The notes beneath the pieces are model-generated. The model was not told where the DNA came from and did not search any database. It was given only the letters and a program-made list of their open reading frames with translations. Positions 52,201-61,512 of a stretch of DNA of 64,000 nt are shown here, piece after piece. Made by a program: the position numbers and the translations under genes. This stretch comes from Borrelia coriaceae. Its GTDB lineage: Bacteria; Spirochaetota; Spirochaetia; Borreliales; Borreliaceae. Every line of letters starts with the position of its first letter. Position 1 is the first letter of the stretch. Where the stretch lies: positions 620,001 to 684,000 of the forward strand of contig NZ_CP075076.1 of assembly GCF_023035295.1 (NCBI RefSeq), written 5' to 3'.

Positions 52201-52734
52201 TTGTGTCTTGTCTCTTTTATAGCCTTGTATTATATGTTGGACCATATCTTTTGTATTTTTAAATTTAGACTTAAAGATTTCAAATTCATCGTCTTTGATT
52301 GCAAATTCTTTTTTTAATAATTCTGATTTTCTCAAAAATTCATAAACTATTTCGTTTATTTCTGATGTTAAATTTTCTTTTACACTGTATCTGGCGAAAT
52401 TTTCTGTTTCTATTTGAAAATTGTTAAGAGAATGTAGTGCAAATTTATTTATAGTTGAGATAAAAATTTTATTTGATTGTTCATAAATAGCTTTTAAGGA
52501 TTTATCTGTTTTTGAATTTTGATATGCATTTTCAATTGCTTTCAATATTCTAATATGCATCTCTTCTGTTGCTTTTTTTGTGAATGTTAGTACTAAGATC
52601 TCACTTGGAGAATATATGTTACTTATGAGTAAGTTTATAATGATATGTTTAAGTGTATGAGTCTTTCCAGTGCCTGCTGAAGCTTCAATTAGTATTTTTT
52701 CGTTGTATTTGATTTTATTTATTATTTTTCTCAC
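49294..52734 (-). CDS. recB: Exonuclease V beta subunit RecB
   Basis: RecB is the 3'-5' helicase and only nuclease of the RecBCD complex. The 1146 residues contain a UvrD-like helicase with Walker A EASAGTGKTHTLKHI near residue 18, motif II ILIDEAQDLD, motif IV-like TLTTNYRSNKKL, motif V ILTIHKSKGLSFN, and YVGTTRSRF. The C-terminal nuclease carries GIIDLIFKINHKVYILDYKTNYL with the catalytic D-x-K (DYK). All catalytic motifs are intact. It sits four bases after recC and nine before recD. A Chi-like recognition sequence for this genus is not known to me. Confidence 0.95.
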   Translation of the reverse strand: MRKIINKIKYNEKILIEASAGTGKTHTLKHIIINLLISNIYSPSEILVLTFTKKATEEMHIRILKAIENAYQNSKTDKSLKAIYEQSNKIFISTINKFALHSLNNFQIETENFARYSVKENLTSEINEIVYEFLRKSELLKKEFAIKDDEFEIFKSKFKNTKDMVQHIIQGYKRDKTQELENWIEKQTTFKKILTNQDRLIHEYNSIVDLLNEMTIEEKRNFLNKHNQGTKISEIKYSHEDDIVKITDTLTNNKFFYKIIESNLKKNTTLLPKEIKIQNALKKLSHETNTDKEDKNTLRRFIQLKVEYKILKYIERELTNTINTTNKIDQKHIILNFKRHLKSHDNKLLNSIKNRYKIILIDEAQDLDLTQIEIFALLNSCGIKLVFIADPKQIIYTFRNADISFYNQGIKDKIKDEAKITLTTNYRSNKKLIEPLNTMFDNIYNKTLTSEIEHIEFTKAKTDPKNDENKIFINDQEIEVINIIETEGDSNIFQKTALTIKYLLTNGKIYDHNTLRQIKESDIKVLCRTSKEINLIDKELKNHNIKTNKIEESFFKTKEFSEIFYLIKCLDRKQNFQTLNYILTSKIINLPWTLHLSLIEQNEIKHIEEAISNIIYLLENQEITLIKAIDEIISNKNLWLKLAKDLQNTTFTEFAQSKKSYKETLINEKKFEELKNHETSLDFISKIYYEEKNIESLIGTLEDLILNQDIEQYEGKTTTQDCQSIEILTIHKSKGLSFNIVFLISDAQQNDSLVKKSDTFYKFYLNNKIEYDFLKLKENQQFAKNKIFNEEKNIFYVGTTRSRFALFIINKGIIINKMLELAKIKTIDKINLNFNVYNLIKANPFNKLYINDNKKIKLISPPPINKHLFRKEYTHSYTSLASSYNPNYHTNQETRDDEIYDNNAICTEGVLPRGKDIGNILHDIMKDINFSDAKNNFNNFQKINITLIQQKIEHFNSKLNTTKIQEMLTTMIYNILNTKIKFIDARLCDIQKLQKEMEFLIKINTKTYERKSLFKVHNKLDLTLHGGYIKGIIDLIFKINHKVYILDYKTNYLGENLEDYNLTNLTNKMQQEKYDLQYKIYTLGIKEILFKNEEEYKKHFGGVIYLFTRAFQKNIKEQSKTQNGIYSTIPNFKELDLEQIYLQSKY

Positions 52735-52738
52735 GTGA

Positions 52739-55700
52739 TTAACTTTGTACCTTAATGAATTTGGCGTAAAAATTTTGAAGTAATTTTTCTAAGTTGTTAT
52801 CTATGTTTAAATCGTGAGTGTCTTTAAATCTATTGTAATATGGACACCATGTTATATCTTTTTGTTGAAGCATAAATTCCATTGCTTTGTTAAGATTAAT
52901 GCTTTTTGTTGGGTATTGTATTTGTGTTTTTAATGCCTTTGGAAATTCGTTTATGTCTTTTATTTTGGTTAGGCTTTTTTGTATTAAATCCTTATAAATG
53001 GGGGTGGGGTAGCTTGAAATATAGGCTATTTGTTTTAGTAAGTTTGTAAGGTCTAGAGAGTGTATTTCCTCGTTTGTATATTGATTTTCAAGTGATAATT
53101 TAGAAGTCTCATAAGTTATTCTGATTTCTTGAATTGAGTCTATATTTTGAATTGTACTTTTTAACATTAGTCCTATTATATATAGATTTATTTTGTTGCT
53201 AATTTTATCTTGATTGTAATCTTTTTTTTCTAAATTGAGGTAATAATATTTATTGTCTATTTTATATATGTTTTTAAGTTTTCCATTCAACTTAAATTCT
53301 AATTTTTCTCCTTTAAAGTTAATTGGTATATTTTTATTTAATATAATGTTAGTCTCTTGCATCTTGAAAAAATTTTGAAAATTGATAGTAATATTATTTT
53401 TAATTTCATTTAACTTTCCTATGAATGATTCTTTTATAATTTCTTTTTTGATGTTAGTGGGCATTATTCCTGTTTGAATCTGATTTTCAATGATTTTATC
53501 TATTTTTTTTAATATTTGTTCATTAGTTTCATTTTTTGTGCATTCATATATTGGTATGAGATTATTCATTATTTTATAATTGATATTGTCAATATCAATT
53601 ATTTGCTCTTCTTGTTTTGCCTTAATGTCATTAATTTGGCTTATGTCTTTAATGTGTACATTTAGTATTTCCTTGTAAAAGTATTTGTATGGGTTAGTTA
53701 TTGCTTTATTGATATCTGCTATTTCTAGTGTTATTTGCTTTTTTAATTTGAGTCTTTGCTGTTTAAAGGTTGGATATTTACCTATTTGTAGTGATTTTGC
53801 AATATTAAAAGCTTCTATGTCATAGTTGATTAAGTAATTGGCTTTTTCTTGTTTGAAATATTGAAAGTCGTAATTTTCACTTGGGTGTATTTCAATTTTT
53901 AGTTCTTGACCCATGTCGTTTATGTAATTTACTATCTTATTTATTATTTTGGGTTTGTTGATATCTGGGTTTAAAGATTCACTTAGGGAGTAATATAGAT
54001 AAAATTTGTTAGATGCTGCAAAGATTATATTAATTAAGTTTGAAATGTTATCTTGTTCCAGATTGACATAGTCATAATATTCATTTAATAGGTTCATGTT
54101 ATCAAAATGGATGCTTGAATTTAATTTATGGCTTCCTAAAAAGTGGATTTCAGATTTTTTTAAATATTCGATTTTATCAAAGCTTGCAACAAGTATGCCT
54201 GCATTTTGATTGTTTGACTGATATGTTTTTTGTTCTATGCTTTCCTCAAGCATTGTTTTGAAAAGAGTAAAATCAACTTTTATGTCTTTAACTTTAGTCA
54301 TATAATCTTTGTGAAAGTTTGCATTGAAATCCTGCGAAAAATTTTTAAGGTATTGTATTATTGTTCTTATATATTCATCAATTTTATTGTTATCTTCAAG
54401 TTTTATATATTTGTCTATGAAGATACCTATTATTTCTGCCCATTCGCATATGGTGTGTTCTTTTTCTTTAAAGTACATTATATCTTCATAAAGACTTTTT
54501 ATTATGCTAATCAATTTTATTATTGAACTTGAGTCTTGAAAGCTTATACTTTCTTGACAATTTTTGCATTCATATTTTTCATTAAAAATTGTAGATATGA
54601 GAAACCTGTTAAAACCATCTTCCCATGAATTTAAGAAGTTCGTATCATAAGATAAGCTTTCTTTGTGAATATCGTTCATTCCAAAATTGATATTCACTGT
54701 GTCGCTAAATTTTATTAGATATTCTAGTTCATTGGTTGAGATTTCGAATTTGTCCATTACTTTTATGTTACTTAAAAATTCGATTATTTCTTTTCTATTA
54801 AAATTGTTAATCGTTCCTTTGTGTGAAATGAAGAGTTTCATTAATTGCTTTAGTGCTATTACGCTTTTACTTTTTGAGATGTCTTTAGAATCTAAAACAT
54901 TAAATTCAAGTTCGTATTTGTTTAAAAATTTTTCTATGTATGGTAAGTATATATCCGTATCTTTTGGTAGGTAAGTTATTACAATATCATTTATTCTTAG
55001 ATGATTGTTTTGAGTTGAATGTAAAATATTATTTACTAAAATTTCTACCTCTCGTTTTTTTGTTTTTGCCTCTATTATTTTGAAACTATTATCTAAGTTT
55101 AATAGAGGAGTATTTTTTATGATATTGTTTTTGAGACTTGCTAAAAAATTTTTTTCTTCAAATAGTTGGATATCACTTTCTTGTTCTATTTGTATGCTTG
55201 AATTGTATTTTTTAATTTTTATTGGTACTAATTTGTCTATTAGTATAGATTTGATTTGAGTTGTATCTTCAAGTGTTAATTCATGTATTGTAATGTCAAA
55301 AACTTTTTGCAAATGGTATAAAAGTGTTCTGTCAATTTCTCTAATTTTTCCAATTATTATTATTCTTTTTGTTTCAATGCTTTGCTTGGTATTTGTGATT
55401 TCTTGTTTAATTTTTTCTTGCAAGTCAAAAATGTTGATTTGATTTTCAAATAATTTTTCAAACATTTCTTTTTGCATGGATTCATACTGAATTTTATTGT
55501 TATCTTCAAATAAAAGTTTATTTTGCCTCCAATGATCAATCAAATTTGAAAATTCAGAGTAGTATTTATGAAATAAATTGATTATCTTTGATGCAAAGAT
55601 ATATCTGTTTTGTGTTGATTTAAATTGTTTGATATTTTTTATTTTATTGTCTTTTAATATGTGATACAGAATAAATTTTTCTGTTTCTGAGTAAAGAATT

Positions 55701-55960
55701 AAATTATTCTTTTCTAAGAAATTTTTTATATTATGGTTTTCCATTGCAAGGTTATATATTATTTTCATTATATTTTGTTTGATATTGAGGTTATATGAGA
55801 CTTTGTTGAGGGTTGCTAAATGTTTTTTAATTTCTTCACCTAGAGTGTGACTTTTTAATATTATGATAGTTTCTTTTTTAAAGATATCATCATTTCTAAT
55901 CAGTTCATTAATTTTATTATAAATCTTGTTTATTTTGTTTGTTTTATATGTTTTATACAT
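52739..55960 (-). CDS. recC: Exonuclease V gamma subunit RecC
   Basis: RecC forms the scaffold of RecBCD and scans for Chi in the enteric enzyme. The 1073-residue product is a very divergent member, rich in Ile, Asn and Lys. Support is from gene order (pncB-recC-recB-recD with four-base gaps), size (1122 in E. coli) and helicase-like remnants rather than sharp motifs. CENCQESISF contains a CxxC pair, not part of a known family motif. It likely lacks ATPase motifs, as RecC does. A possible alternative is AddB, but the absence of a nuclease motif and the presence of RecD favour RecC. Confidence 0.87.
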   Translation of the reverse strand: MYKTYKTNKINKIYNKINELIRNDDIFKKETIIILKSHTLGEEIKKHLATLNKVSYNLNIKQNIMKIIYNLAMENHNIKNFLEKNNLILYSETEKFILYHILKDNKIKNIKQFKSTQNRYIFASKIINLFHKYYSEFSNLIDHWRQNKLLFEDNNKIQYESMQKEMFEKLFENQINIFDLQEKIKQEITNTKQSIETKRIIIIGKIREIDRTLLYHLQKVFDITIHELTLEDTTQIKSILIDKLVPIKIKKYNSSIQIEQESDIQLFEEKNFLASLKNNIIKNTPLLNLDNSFKIIEAKTKKREVEILVNNILHSTQNNHLRINDIVITYLPKDTDIYLPYIEKFLNKYELEFNVLDSKDISKSKSVIALKQLMKLFISHKGTINNFNRKEIIEFLSNIKVMDKFEISTNELEYLIKFSDTVNINFGMNDIHKESLSYDTNFLNSWEDGFNRFLISTIFNEKYECKNCQESISFQDSSSIIKLISIIKSLYEDIMYFKEKEHTICEWAEIIGIFIDKYIKLEDNNKIDEYIRTIIQYLKNFSQDFNANFHKDYMTKVKDIKVDFTLFKTMLEESIEQKTYQSNNQNAGILVASFDKIEYLKKSEIHFLGSHKLNSSIHFDNMNLLNEYYDYVNLEQDNISNLINIIFAASNKFYLYYSLSESLNPDINKPKIINKIVNYINDMGQELKIEIHPSENYDFQYFKQEKANYLINYDIEAFNIAKSLQIGKYPTFKQQRLKLKKQITLEIADINKAITNPYKYFYKEILNVHIKDISQINDIKAKQEEQIIDIDNINYKIMNNLIPIYECTKNETNEQILKKIDKIIENQIQTGIMPTNIKKEIIKESFIGKLNEIKNNITINFQNFFKMQETNIILNKNIPINFKGEKLEFKLNGKLKNIYKIDNKYYYLNLEKKDYNQDKISNKINLYIIGLMLKSTIQNIDSIQEIRITYETSKLSLENQYTNEEIHSLDLTNLLKQIAYISSYPTPIYKDLIQKSLTKIKDINEFPKALKTQIQYPTKSINLNKAMEFMLQQKDITWCPYYNRFKDTHDLNIDNNLEKLLQNFYAKFIKVQS

Positions 55961-55964
55961 AATG

Positions 55965-57410
55965 TTAGAATACTTTGTTTTTTTGGGAGAGATTATTTCT
56001 TAAGTTTTTTAATTTTTCCGTAATGCTTACTTTATATATATGTGGATTTATGAGTCTTTTATATGTATGATCAATTTTATTAAGATCGTTTTGAACTCTT
56101 TTTTTTATATTTTCTAGGCTTGAATCATAGTTTTGACAAGTTTTAGTGTTTTCAAAAACTGTTTTTATTAGAAATTCGAAGCTTTCATATGTTTTTATTT
56201 CTTTGAATATATTGTCTTGTAAGGGATGAAAAATTTTAAATTTCTTTTTTAAGCTTAGCATTTCCTTTATTTCTTCTTCTTCTTCTTTTAAAAAAATCAA
56301 ATCAAAAATCATTTGTGAATTTGAGTATATTCTTACGATCCCTTTTTGAGAAGGAAGTGTTGCTTTTTCAATGTTATTTGTTATTTTCATTTTAGGAATA
56401 AATTTGTCGTTTTGTTGAATTGATATCATTTTGTACACTCCTGAGAGATTGGAATCTCCTTTGGCAGTAACTAGATTAGTTCCTACGCCCCAGAAGTCGA
56501 TGGGAGCATTAATTGAGTTTAAATACATAATTATCTCTTCATCAAGTTCATTTGATATTATAATTTTTACCTCAAATAGTCCATTCTCATTAAGTATTCT
56601 TCTAACTTCTTTGCTTAGGTATTCAAGATCTCCACTGTCAATTCTAACAGAAAAATTTTTGCTTCCTTTGTTTTTTAGTGCTTTAAAAACTTTTATTGCA
56701 TTCTTAATGCCACTGTTAAGAGTATCATAAGTATCAATTAATAAACTTACGTTGTCTGGATATATTTTGGCATATTCCCAAAAGGCTTCTTCTTCGCTTG
56801 TGAAACTCATTACCCAGCTATGAGCCATTGTACCAATTACAGGAATATTGTACTTATATCCTGCAAGCACATTGCTTGTAAAATTAGCACCTCCTATATA
56901 AGCTGCTTTACTTGCTGAGAGTGCACCATTAATTCCTTGGGCCCTTCTAAGCCCAAATTCTGCTAAGTTGTTAGCCCCCGCTTTTTTAATTCTTGATGTT
57001 TTAGTTGCAATTAGGCTTTCAAAATTTATTATATTTAATGTCAGTCCTTCTATGAGTAAGAGTTCAATTAAATTGCCTTCAATGATTAATATAGGTTCAT
57101 AGGGGAAAACAATTCTGCCTTCTTCTATTGAGCTTATTTTTATGTTTAGTTTAAATGTTTTTAAATATTCTAGAAATTTTTTGTCAAAGTATTGTAAACT
57201 GTCTAGATATTTAATCTCTTCATCTCTGAAATGTAATTTTTGTAAAATGTTAATTAATGTGTGTATTCCTGCTAAAATTATATATCCATTTTTAAATGGT
57301 GTTTTTCTGAAAAACATTTCAAATTTAGCTTTGGGATTCATACTTTTTATGAAGTAAGCATTCATCATTGAAAGTTCATAAAAGTCTGTAAAGAGTGATA
57401 AATTTTTCAT
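55965..57410 (-). CDS. pncB: Nicotinate phosphoribosyltransferase
   Basis: PncB makes nicotinate mononucleotide from nicotinate and PRPP for NAD salvage. The 481 residues carry SLFTDFYELSMMNAYF at the N-terminus, FEMFFRKTPFKNGY, EFGLRRAQG (family signature), GTMAHSWVM with the phosphorylated His region, and RIDSGDLEYLSKEVR, where the phosphate of PRPP binds. The length and motifs match the bacterial NAPRTase type. It is the first gene of the recCBD operon, four bases before recC. Two TATAAT elements on the minus strand, one ending about ten bases upstream of ATG, may be its promoter. Confidence 0.94.
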   Translation of the reverse strand: MKNLSLFTDFYELSMMNAYFIKSMNPKAKFEMFFRKTPFKNGYIILAGIHTLINILQKLHFRDEEIKYLDSLQYFDKKFLEYLKTFKLNIKISSIEEGRIVFPYEPILIIEGNLIELLLIEGLTLNIINFESLIATKTSRIKKAGANNLAEFGLRRAQGINGALSASKAAYIGGANFTSNVLAGYKYNIPVIGTMAHSWVMSFTSEEEAFWEYAKIYPDNVSLLIDTYDTLNSGIKNAIKVFKALKNKGSKNFSVRIDSGDLEYLSKEVRRILNENGLFEVKIIISNELDEEIIMYLNSINAPIDFWGVGTNLVTAKGDSNLSGVYKMISIQQNDKFIPKMKITNNIEKATLPSQKGIVRIYSNSQMIFDLIFLKEEEEEIKEMLSLKKKFKIFHPLQDNIFKEIKTYESFEFLIKTVFENTKTCQNYDSSLENIKKRVQNDLNKIDHTYKRLINPHIYKVSITEKLKNLRNNLSQKNKVF

Positions 57411-57577
57411 TTCTTTACATTATATACTATACCGATTATAACGCTATATTGGTATTTAATTTTTAAAATTTTGTAGCATTTGTCTTAAATAAGGTTTGTT
57501 TTGATTGAGTTTAAGGTAAGTGTAACTATTCTTTAGAAACGGGGATTATGTCATAGTTTTTGGTGCAATAATAATAG

Positions 57578-57583
57578 TATAAT
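57578..57583 (+). promoter_or_regulatory. -10 element for zwf
   Basis: A perfect TATAAT lies 19 bases before ATG; the -35 region is weak. The start site would be about 12-15 bases before ATG, with TGGAGA as SD. Confidence 0.4.
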
Positions 57584-57602
57584 TATCTTTTGGAGATCTT
57601 GT

Positions 57603-59036
57603 ATGAGAGAAAAGAATGTATCTGATTTTGATGTTGTAATATTTGGTGTTACTGGCAATTTGTCTAGAAGAAAACTCATTCCTTCTCTTTTTAATCTGTA
57701 TAAAGATGGTCATATTAGTAATTTTAGGATTATTGGATTTTCAAGAAGAAATTTTACTGATGAGGAACTGAAAATTTATATTAAAGATTCTTTATGGCAA
57801 GAAAGGTCTAATGCTTTAGTTGATGATTTTTTGAAATTTTTTGTTTATTTATCAGGAGATTTCAGAGAAAAGGATGCTTATTTAAAATTGTCCTTTCTTT
57901 TAGCGCATAAAGATAGAATATATTATCTCTCAACATCTCCTGAATTTTATGAGGCAATAATTGAAAATTTAAAGCCATATTCGTTTGATAATACTTCTTA
58001 TTTATCTAAAATTATTCTAGAAAAGCCTTTTGGGAGTAGTCTTGAGACAGCTAGGTGTTTAAACTCTCTTCTTTACTCTGTGTTTAAAGAAGAACAAATC
58101 TACAGGATAGATCATTATTTGGGTAAAGAAACCGTTCAGAATATTCTTACATTTAGGTTTGGGAATTTTATTTTTGAAAATATTTGGAACAATCGTTATG
58201 TGGATTTTGTTCAGATTACTGTAGCAGAGGAGATGGGCATTGATGGTAGGGCTGAGTATTATGATTCTGTTGGTGCCTTGAGGGATATGGTGCAGAATCA
58301 TATTTTGCAGCTTTTAAGTTTGATTGCAATGGAATCTCCTATTGGATTTAATGCTGACTTTATTCATGATGAGAAAGTTAAACTTTTAAGAAGTTTGAGA
58401 AAATTAAATAAACAGACTATGCAAGATCATATTGTTAAAGGACAATATATGTGTTCTAAGGTACAAGGGGTTTTCAAGAAAGGATATAGAGAGGAAGCTG
58501 AGTTTTTAAGTACTTCAAATACTGAGACTTATTTGGCTATGAAATTGTTTATTGATAATTGGCGTTGGGCTGGGGTCCCTTTTTATATTAGGACAGGGAA
58601 AGCACTTGTTAGAAAATTTTCAGAAATATATATTCAGTTTAAAAAGCCTAATTTCACTATTTTTAATGTTGGATTGAGTAATCTTTCAAATGCTTTGATT
58701 TTTAGAATTCAACCAAGGGATGGTATTGAAATTAGGTTTAATACTAAACGTCCGGGTTATAATTATGATATTCAGGAAGCCAATATGGAATTTTCTTATC
58801 ATGCTTCATTTAACAAGTTTTTTGGTGAATCTTATGAGCGATTACTTTTTGATGCTTTTTTGGGTGATAAAACTTTGTATGCTCGTAATGATGAGATCGA
58901 TAGTTCTTGGGAGTTTGTATCAGATATTCTTGATAAGTGGGAAGACATTAAGAATTGGAGTTATTTTTATGGATCAGAAGGTCCAGTTGAAGCAAATATG
59001 ATTTTAGAAAAGGATCATTTTTGGCGTAAGATGTAG
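57603..59036 (+). CDS. zwf: Glucose-6-phosphate 1-dehydrogenase
   Basis: Zwf oxidises glucose 6-phosphate with NADP as the first step of the oxidative pentose phosphate route. The 477 residues have the Rossmann motif VIFGVTGNLSRRKLIPSL near the N-terminus, ILEKPFG, and the catalytic RIDHYLGKE at about residue 170. RTGKAL and the C-terminal domain are also present. All are typical of an active enzyme; the NADP specificity pattern (a basic residue after the Rossmann glycines) appears as RRK. It is divergent from pncB and followed by the decayed nhaC region with no clear terminator. Confidence 0.96.
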   Translation: MREKNVSDFDVVIFGVTGNLSRRKLIPSLFNLYKDGHISNFRIIGFSRRNFTDEELKIYIKDSLWQERSNALVDDFLKFFVYLSGDFREKDAYLKLSFLLAHKDRIYYLSTSPEFYEAIIENLKPYSFDNTSYLSKIILEKPFGSSLETARCLNSLLYSVFKEEQIYRIDHYLGKETVQNILTFRFGNFIFENIWNNRYVDFVQITVAEEMGIDGRAEYYDSVGALRDMVQNHILQLLSLIAMESPIGFNADFIHDEKVKLLRSLRKLNKQTMQDHIVKGQYMCSKVQGVFKKGYREEAEFLSTSNTETYLAMKLFIDNWRWAGVPFYIRTGKALVRKFSEIYIQFKKPNFTIFNVGLSNLSNALIFRIQPRDGIEIRFNTKRPGYNYDIQEANMEFSYHASFNKFFGESYERLLFDAFLGDKTLYARNDEIDSSWEFVSDILDKWEDIKNWSYFYGSEGPVEANMILEKDHFWRKM

Positions 59037-59339
59037 ATTTGAAATGATTTTTATCTCTTGCCTGGGTTAAGTAGGATGTGTCGTTTTAAATTTTGATTAC
59101 AAAATAACTATTGTATGGAAATTTTGTAATTCTTTTACAAAGAATAATCTTGGTATCGACTGAATTTATAATTTTCTTTTTGTGTTCAATTGTTATTCAG
59201 TATGAATTTATTTTGTTAATAAAGTCTTTTAATATTATATTCTGTGGTATAATATTAAAATATATTTGTGTTTATACTTGTAATTGATTAGGGCAATTTA
59301 TCCTGTTGTTTTTGTCTTTGGAGTTTGAGGTGAGGGATA

Positions 59340-60000
59340 GTGAGAGTAGGTCCGATTTTTTTTGGACTTTTATTCCTTATTATTTTTTTATTGGTAAGAG
59401 TGTTTTCTGTGATTTGTAAGAAGATATATCGTCTTGAAACCATTTCAAGTATTATTCTTAAGATATGTTATTTTGCATGGATTATTTTTATAAGTATTGT
59501 GAGTTTTTTTCTCAAAAAAGTTTTCTATCAAAGGTAATGTAGACTTATTGGAGTTTTATGCAAATTTGTAATTATTTATGTGTTATGTGAAAGATTTAGT
59601 AGTAAGATAGGTAAGGGTTTTTGATACTGAGATGGCACAAATTTTTTGGTTGAAATGTATTTATCATGAAAAATGTAATGAAAACGAATGGTTAGGATTG
59701 TTTGTTAAGATTAAAAATATAATGTTAAGTGGGAGTTCTATAGGTTTTATAGTTATATCTCTTCTTATTATGGTTGGTGGTATTTTTTACTAATGATACA
59801 ACAACTATGCTTATTTGTGATAAGAGTGTCAAAGAAATATCTGTCCATGATGACATTTCTTTTTTAGATATGTTTATTTGTGTTTTTTCAGAGCGGAAGA
59901 TTTCATATGGAACCTGTGGGGTATAAGAGTATTGTTACTTTCATAGGTAGTTATAGTTTTAATTTGCCATATAGTTTTTTTATTGTGTGTGTAATTTGTC
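59340..60000 (+). pseudogene. Decayed NhaC-type Na+/H+ antiporter gene (first tandem copy)
   Basis: Broken frames match the intact antiporter at 60131. Residues 59340-59534 include VFSVICKKIYRLETISSIILK, parallel to AFSAVCKEIGSIETVANIGLK of the intact gene. Near 59705-59790 a second block, KIKNIM... then IVISLLIMVGGIFY, parallels KLKYWA... FLIVMVTGFLSNS. After a frameshift the block TNDTTTMLICDKSVKEIS, then FLDMFICVF and SYGTCG, parallels the intact NGTVTRGIS and SYGM region. Stops and shifts separate the parts, and the N-terminal and middle segments are gone. The position fits BB0637 (nhaC-1) in recalled B31 order. No gene replaces it in the 1.1 kb between zwf and nhaC. Confidence 0.85.
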
Positions 60001-60130
60001 TGTGATTGGCCTTGGTATAGAGGGATTTTTTAGGTTTTTGCTAAAAATTAAATTTTTTGTAGATTTCTTAGTTTTGAGTAAGGGATCTAAGTAATAATTC
60101 ATAAGTGCATGGATTATAAGGGGGTTTAAA

Positions 60131-61474
60131 ATGAATAAAGATAGTCACGTAAAGCCAAGTTTTTTAGGTCTTGTTCCTTTCCTTGTTTTTATCATTGTTT
60201 ACGTAGGCACAGGGGTTGCTTTAGAGATTCAAGGTGTAGAAATGGCTTTTTATCAGATGCCACCAATAATTGCTATGCTATTAGCTGTTGTTACGGCATT
60301 CCTTATATTTAAGGGTTCATTTATAGATAAGCTTAATGAGTTTATTGAAGGATGTTCACAGACTGATATTATATTTATATCTTTCATTTTTCTAATTTCA
60401 GGTGCTTTTTCCGCTGTTTGTAAGGAAATAGGTAGCATTGAGACCGTAGCCAATATTGGACTTAAGTATATACCAGCTAATTTATTGGTAGCAGGAATAT
60501 TTTTAATATGTCTTTTTTTGTCCACTGCAACTGGCAGTTTTCTTGGAACTGTTGTGGCTGTTACTCCAATTGGGTTTGAGATAGCAAATAAAAGTGGTAT
60601 TCCATTGCCAATGGTTGCAGGAGCTGTGCTTGGAGGTGGTGCTTTTGGTGACAGTATGTCTTTAATATCAGATACAACTATTATTGCAAGTCGTACTCAA
60701 GGAGTTAAAATTATAGATGTTTTTAGGAATGTTGCTTTTTTTACGTTTCCTGCATCTATTTTATCAACTATAGCATTTGCTATTTTAGGTTCTTATATTG
60801 GTGGTATTGGAGTTAATGTTGAGCTTGGTGATATAAATTATTTGAAAGTGTTACCTTACCTCTTTGTTATAATTTTTGCATTTTTAGGCGTAGATGTATT
60901 TTTAGTTTTGTTTTTTGGAATATTGATTGCTGGTGGCATTGGTATTATTAGTGGTGATTTAACTTTAATTTTGATGTTTAAAAAGATTAATGCGGGGCTT
61001 GTGGATTTAAGTGAGATGCTTATTCTTGTTATTTTTACAGGAGGAGTCTCTTATATGACTATTAGGCATGGGGGGTTTGAGTGGATTTTAACTAAGTTGA
61101 AGTACTGGGCTAAGTGTAGAAAGAGTGCCGAGTTTACAATTACTTTTTTAATAGTTATGGTAACAGGTTTTCTTTCAAATAGTGGTCTTGCAATTTTAGT
61201 GAATGGGACTGTGACTAGGGGTATATCTGAGGCTAATTCTGTATGTCCTAAGCGTTGTGCAGCATTGCTTTCAATTTCTTCTTGTGCATTAATTGGTGCT
61301 TTACCATATGGTATGCATATGATCAGTGTGATAAATATTTCAAAAGGGGTTATATCTCCACTTGATATTTTTCCGTTTTTATTTTATCAAGTGTTCTTAA
61401 GTATCATTATTATTGTATCTATAGCTTTTTTGGGATTGAAAAATCAGTTTTTAAATTCTGCTAAACTTGATTAA
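60131..61474 (+). CDS. nhaC: NhaC-family Na+/H+ antiporter
   Basis: This inner-membrane secondary transporter of the NhaC family has 11 or so spans in 447 residues and probably exchanges sodium for protons. Conserved blocks are FSAVCKEIGSIETVANIGL, STATGSFLGTVVAVTPIG, GGGAFGDSMSLISDTTIIASRTQG (the ion-binding Asp region) and SNSGLAILVNGTVTRGIS. It has SD AAGGGGG before ATG and ends with a strong bidirectional terminator. It is the only intact antiporter of the pair; a decayed copy lies upstream. Substrate (Na, malate/lactate or other) cannot be settled, as the wider NhaC family also includes malate-lactate antiporters. Confidence 0.92.
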   Translation: MNKDSHVKPSFLGLVPFLVFIIVYVGTGVALEIQGVEMAFYQMPPIIAMLLAVVTAFLIFKGSFIDKLNEFIEGCSQTDIIFISFIFLISGAFSAVCKEIGSIETVANIGLKYIPANLLVAGIFLICLFLSTATGSFLGTVVAVTPIGFEIANKSGIPLPMVAGAVLGGGAFGDSMSLISDTTIIASRTQGVKIIDVFRNVAFFTFPASILSTIAFAILGSYIGGIGVNVELGDINYLKVLPYLFVIIFAFLGVDVFLVLFFGILIAGGIGIISGDLTLILMFKKINAGLVDLSEMLILVIFTGGVSYMTIRHGGFEWILTKLKYWAKCRKSAEFTITFLIVMVTGFLSNSGLAILVNGTVTRGISEANSVCPKRCAALLSISSCALIGALPYGMHMISVINISKGVISPLDIFPFLFYQVFLSIIIIVSIAFLGLKNQFLNSAKLD

Positions 61475-61477
61475 GAT

Positions 61478-61511
61478 AAGGCACCTTTGAAATGAAAGGT
61501 GCCTTAATTTT
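61478..61511. terminator. Bidirectional terminator between nhaC and potD
   Basis: AAGGCACCTTT (61478-61488) and AAAGGTGCCTT (61495-61505) make a perfect 11-bp stem with a 6-base loop, followed by AATTTTGTT on the plus strand. It starts four bases after the nhaC stop and lies eight bases past the potD stop on the minus strand. Confidence 0.88.
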
Positions 61512-61512
61512 G

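Noticed and set aside
52739..55960. AddB subunit instead of RecC
   Set aside because: No iron-sulfur or nuclease motif typical of AddB is visible, and a RecD gene accompanies RecB.
59340..59537. A new 65-residue membrane protein
   Set aside because: The residues parallel a segment of the intact NhaC, so this is a relic block, not an independent gene.
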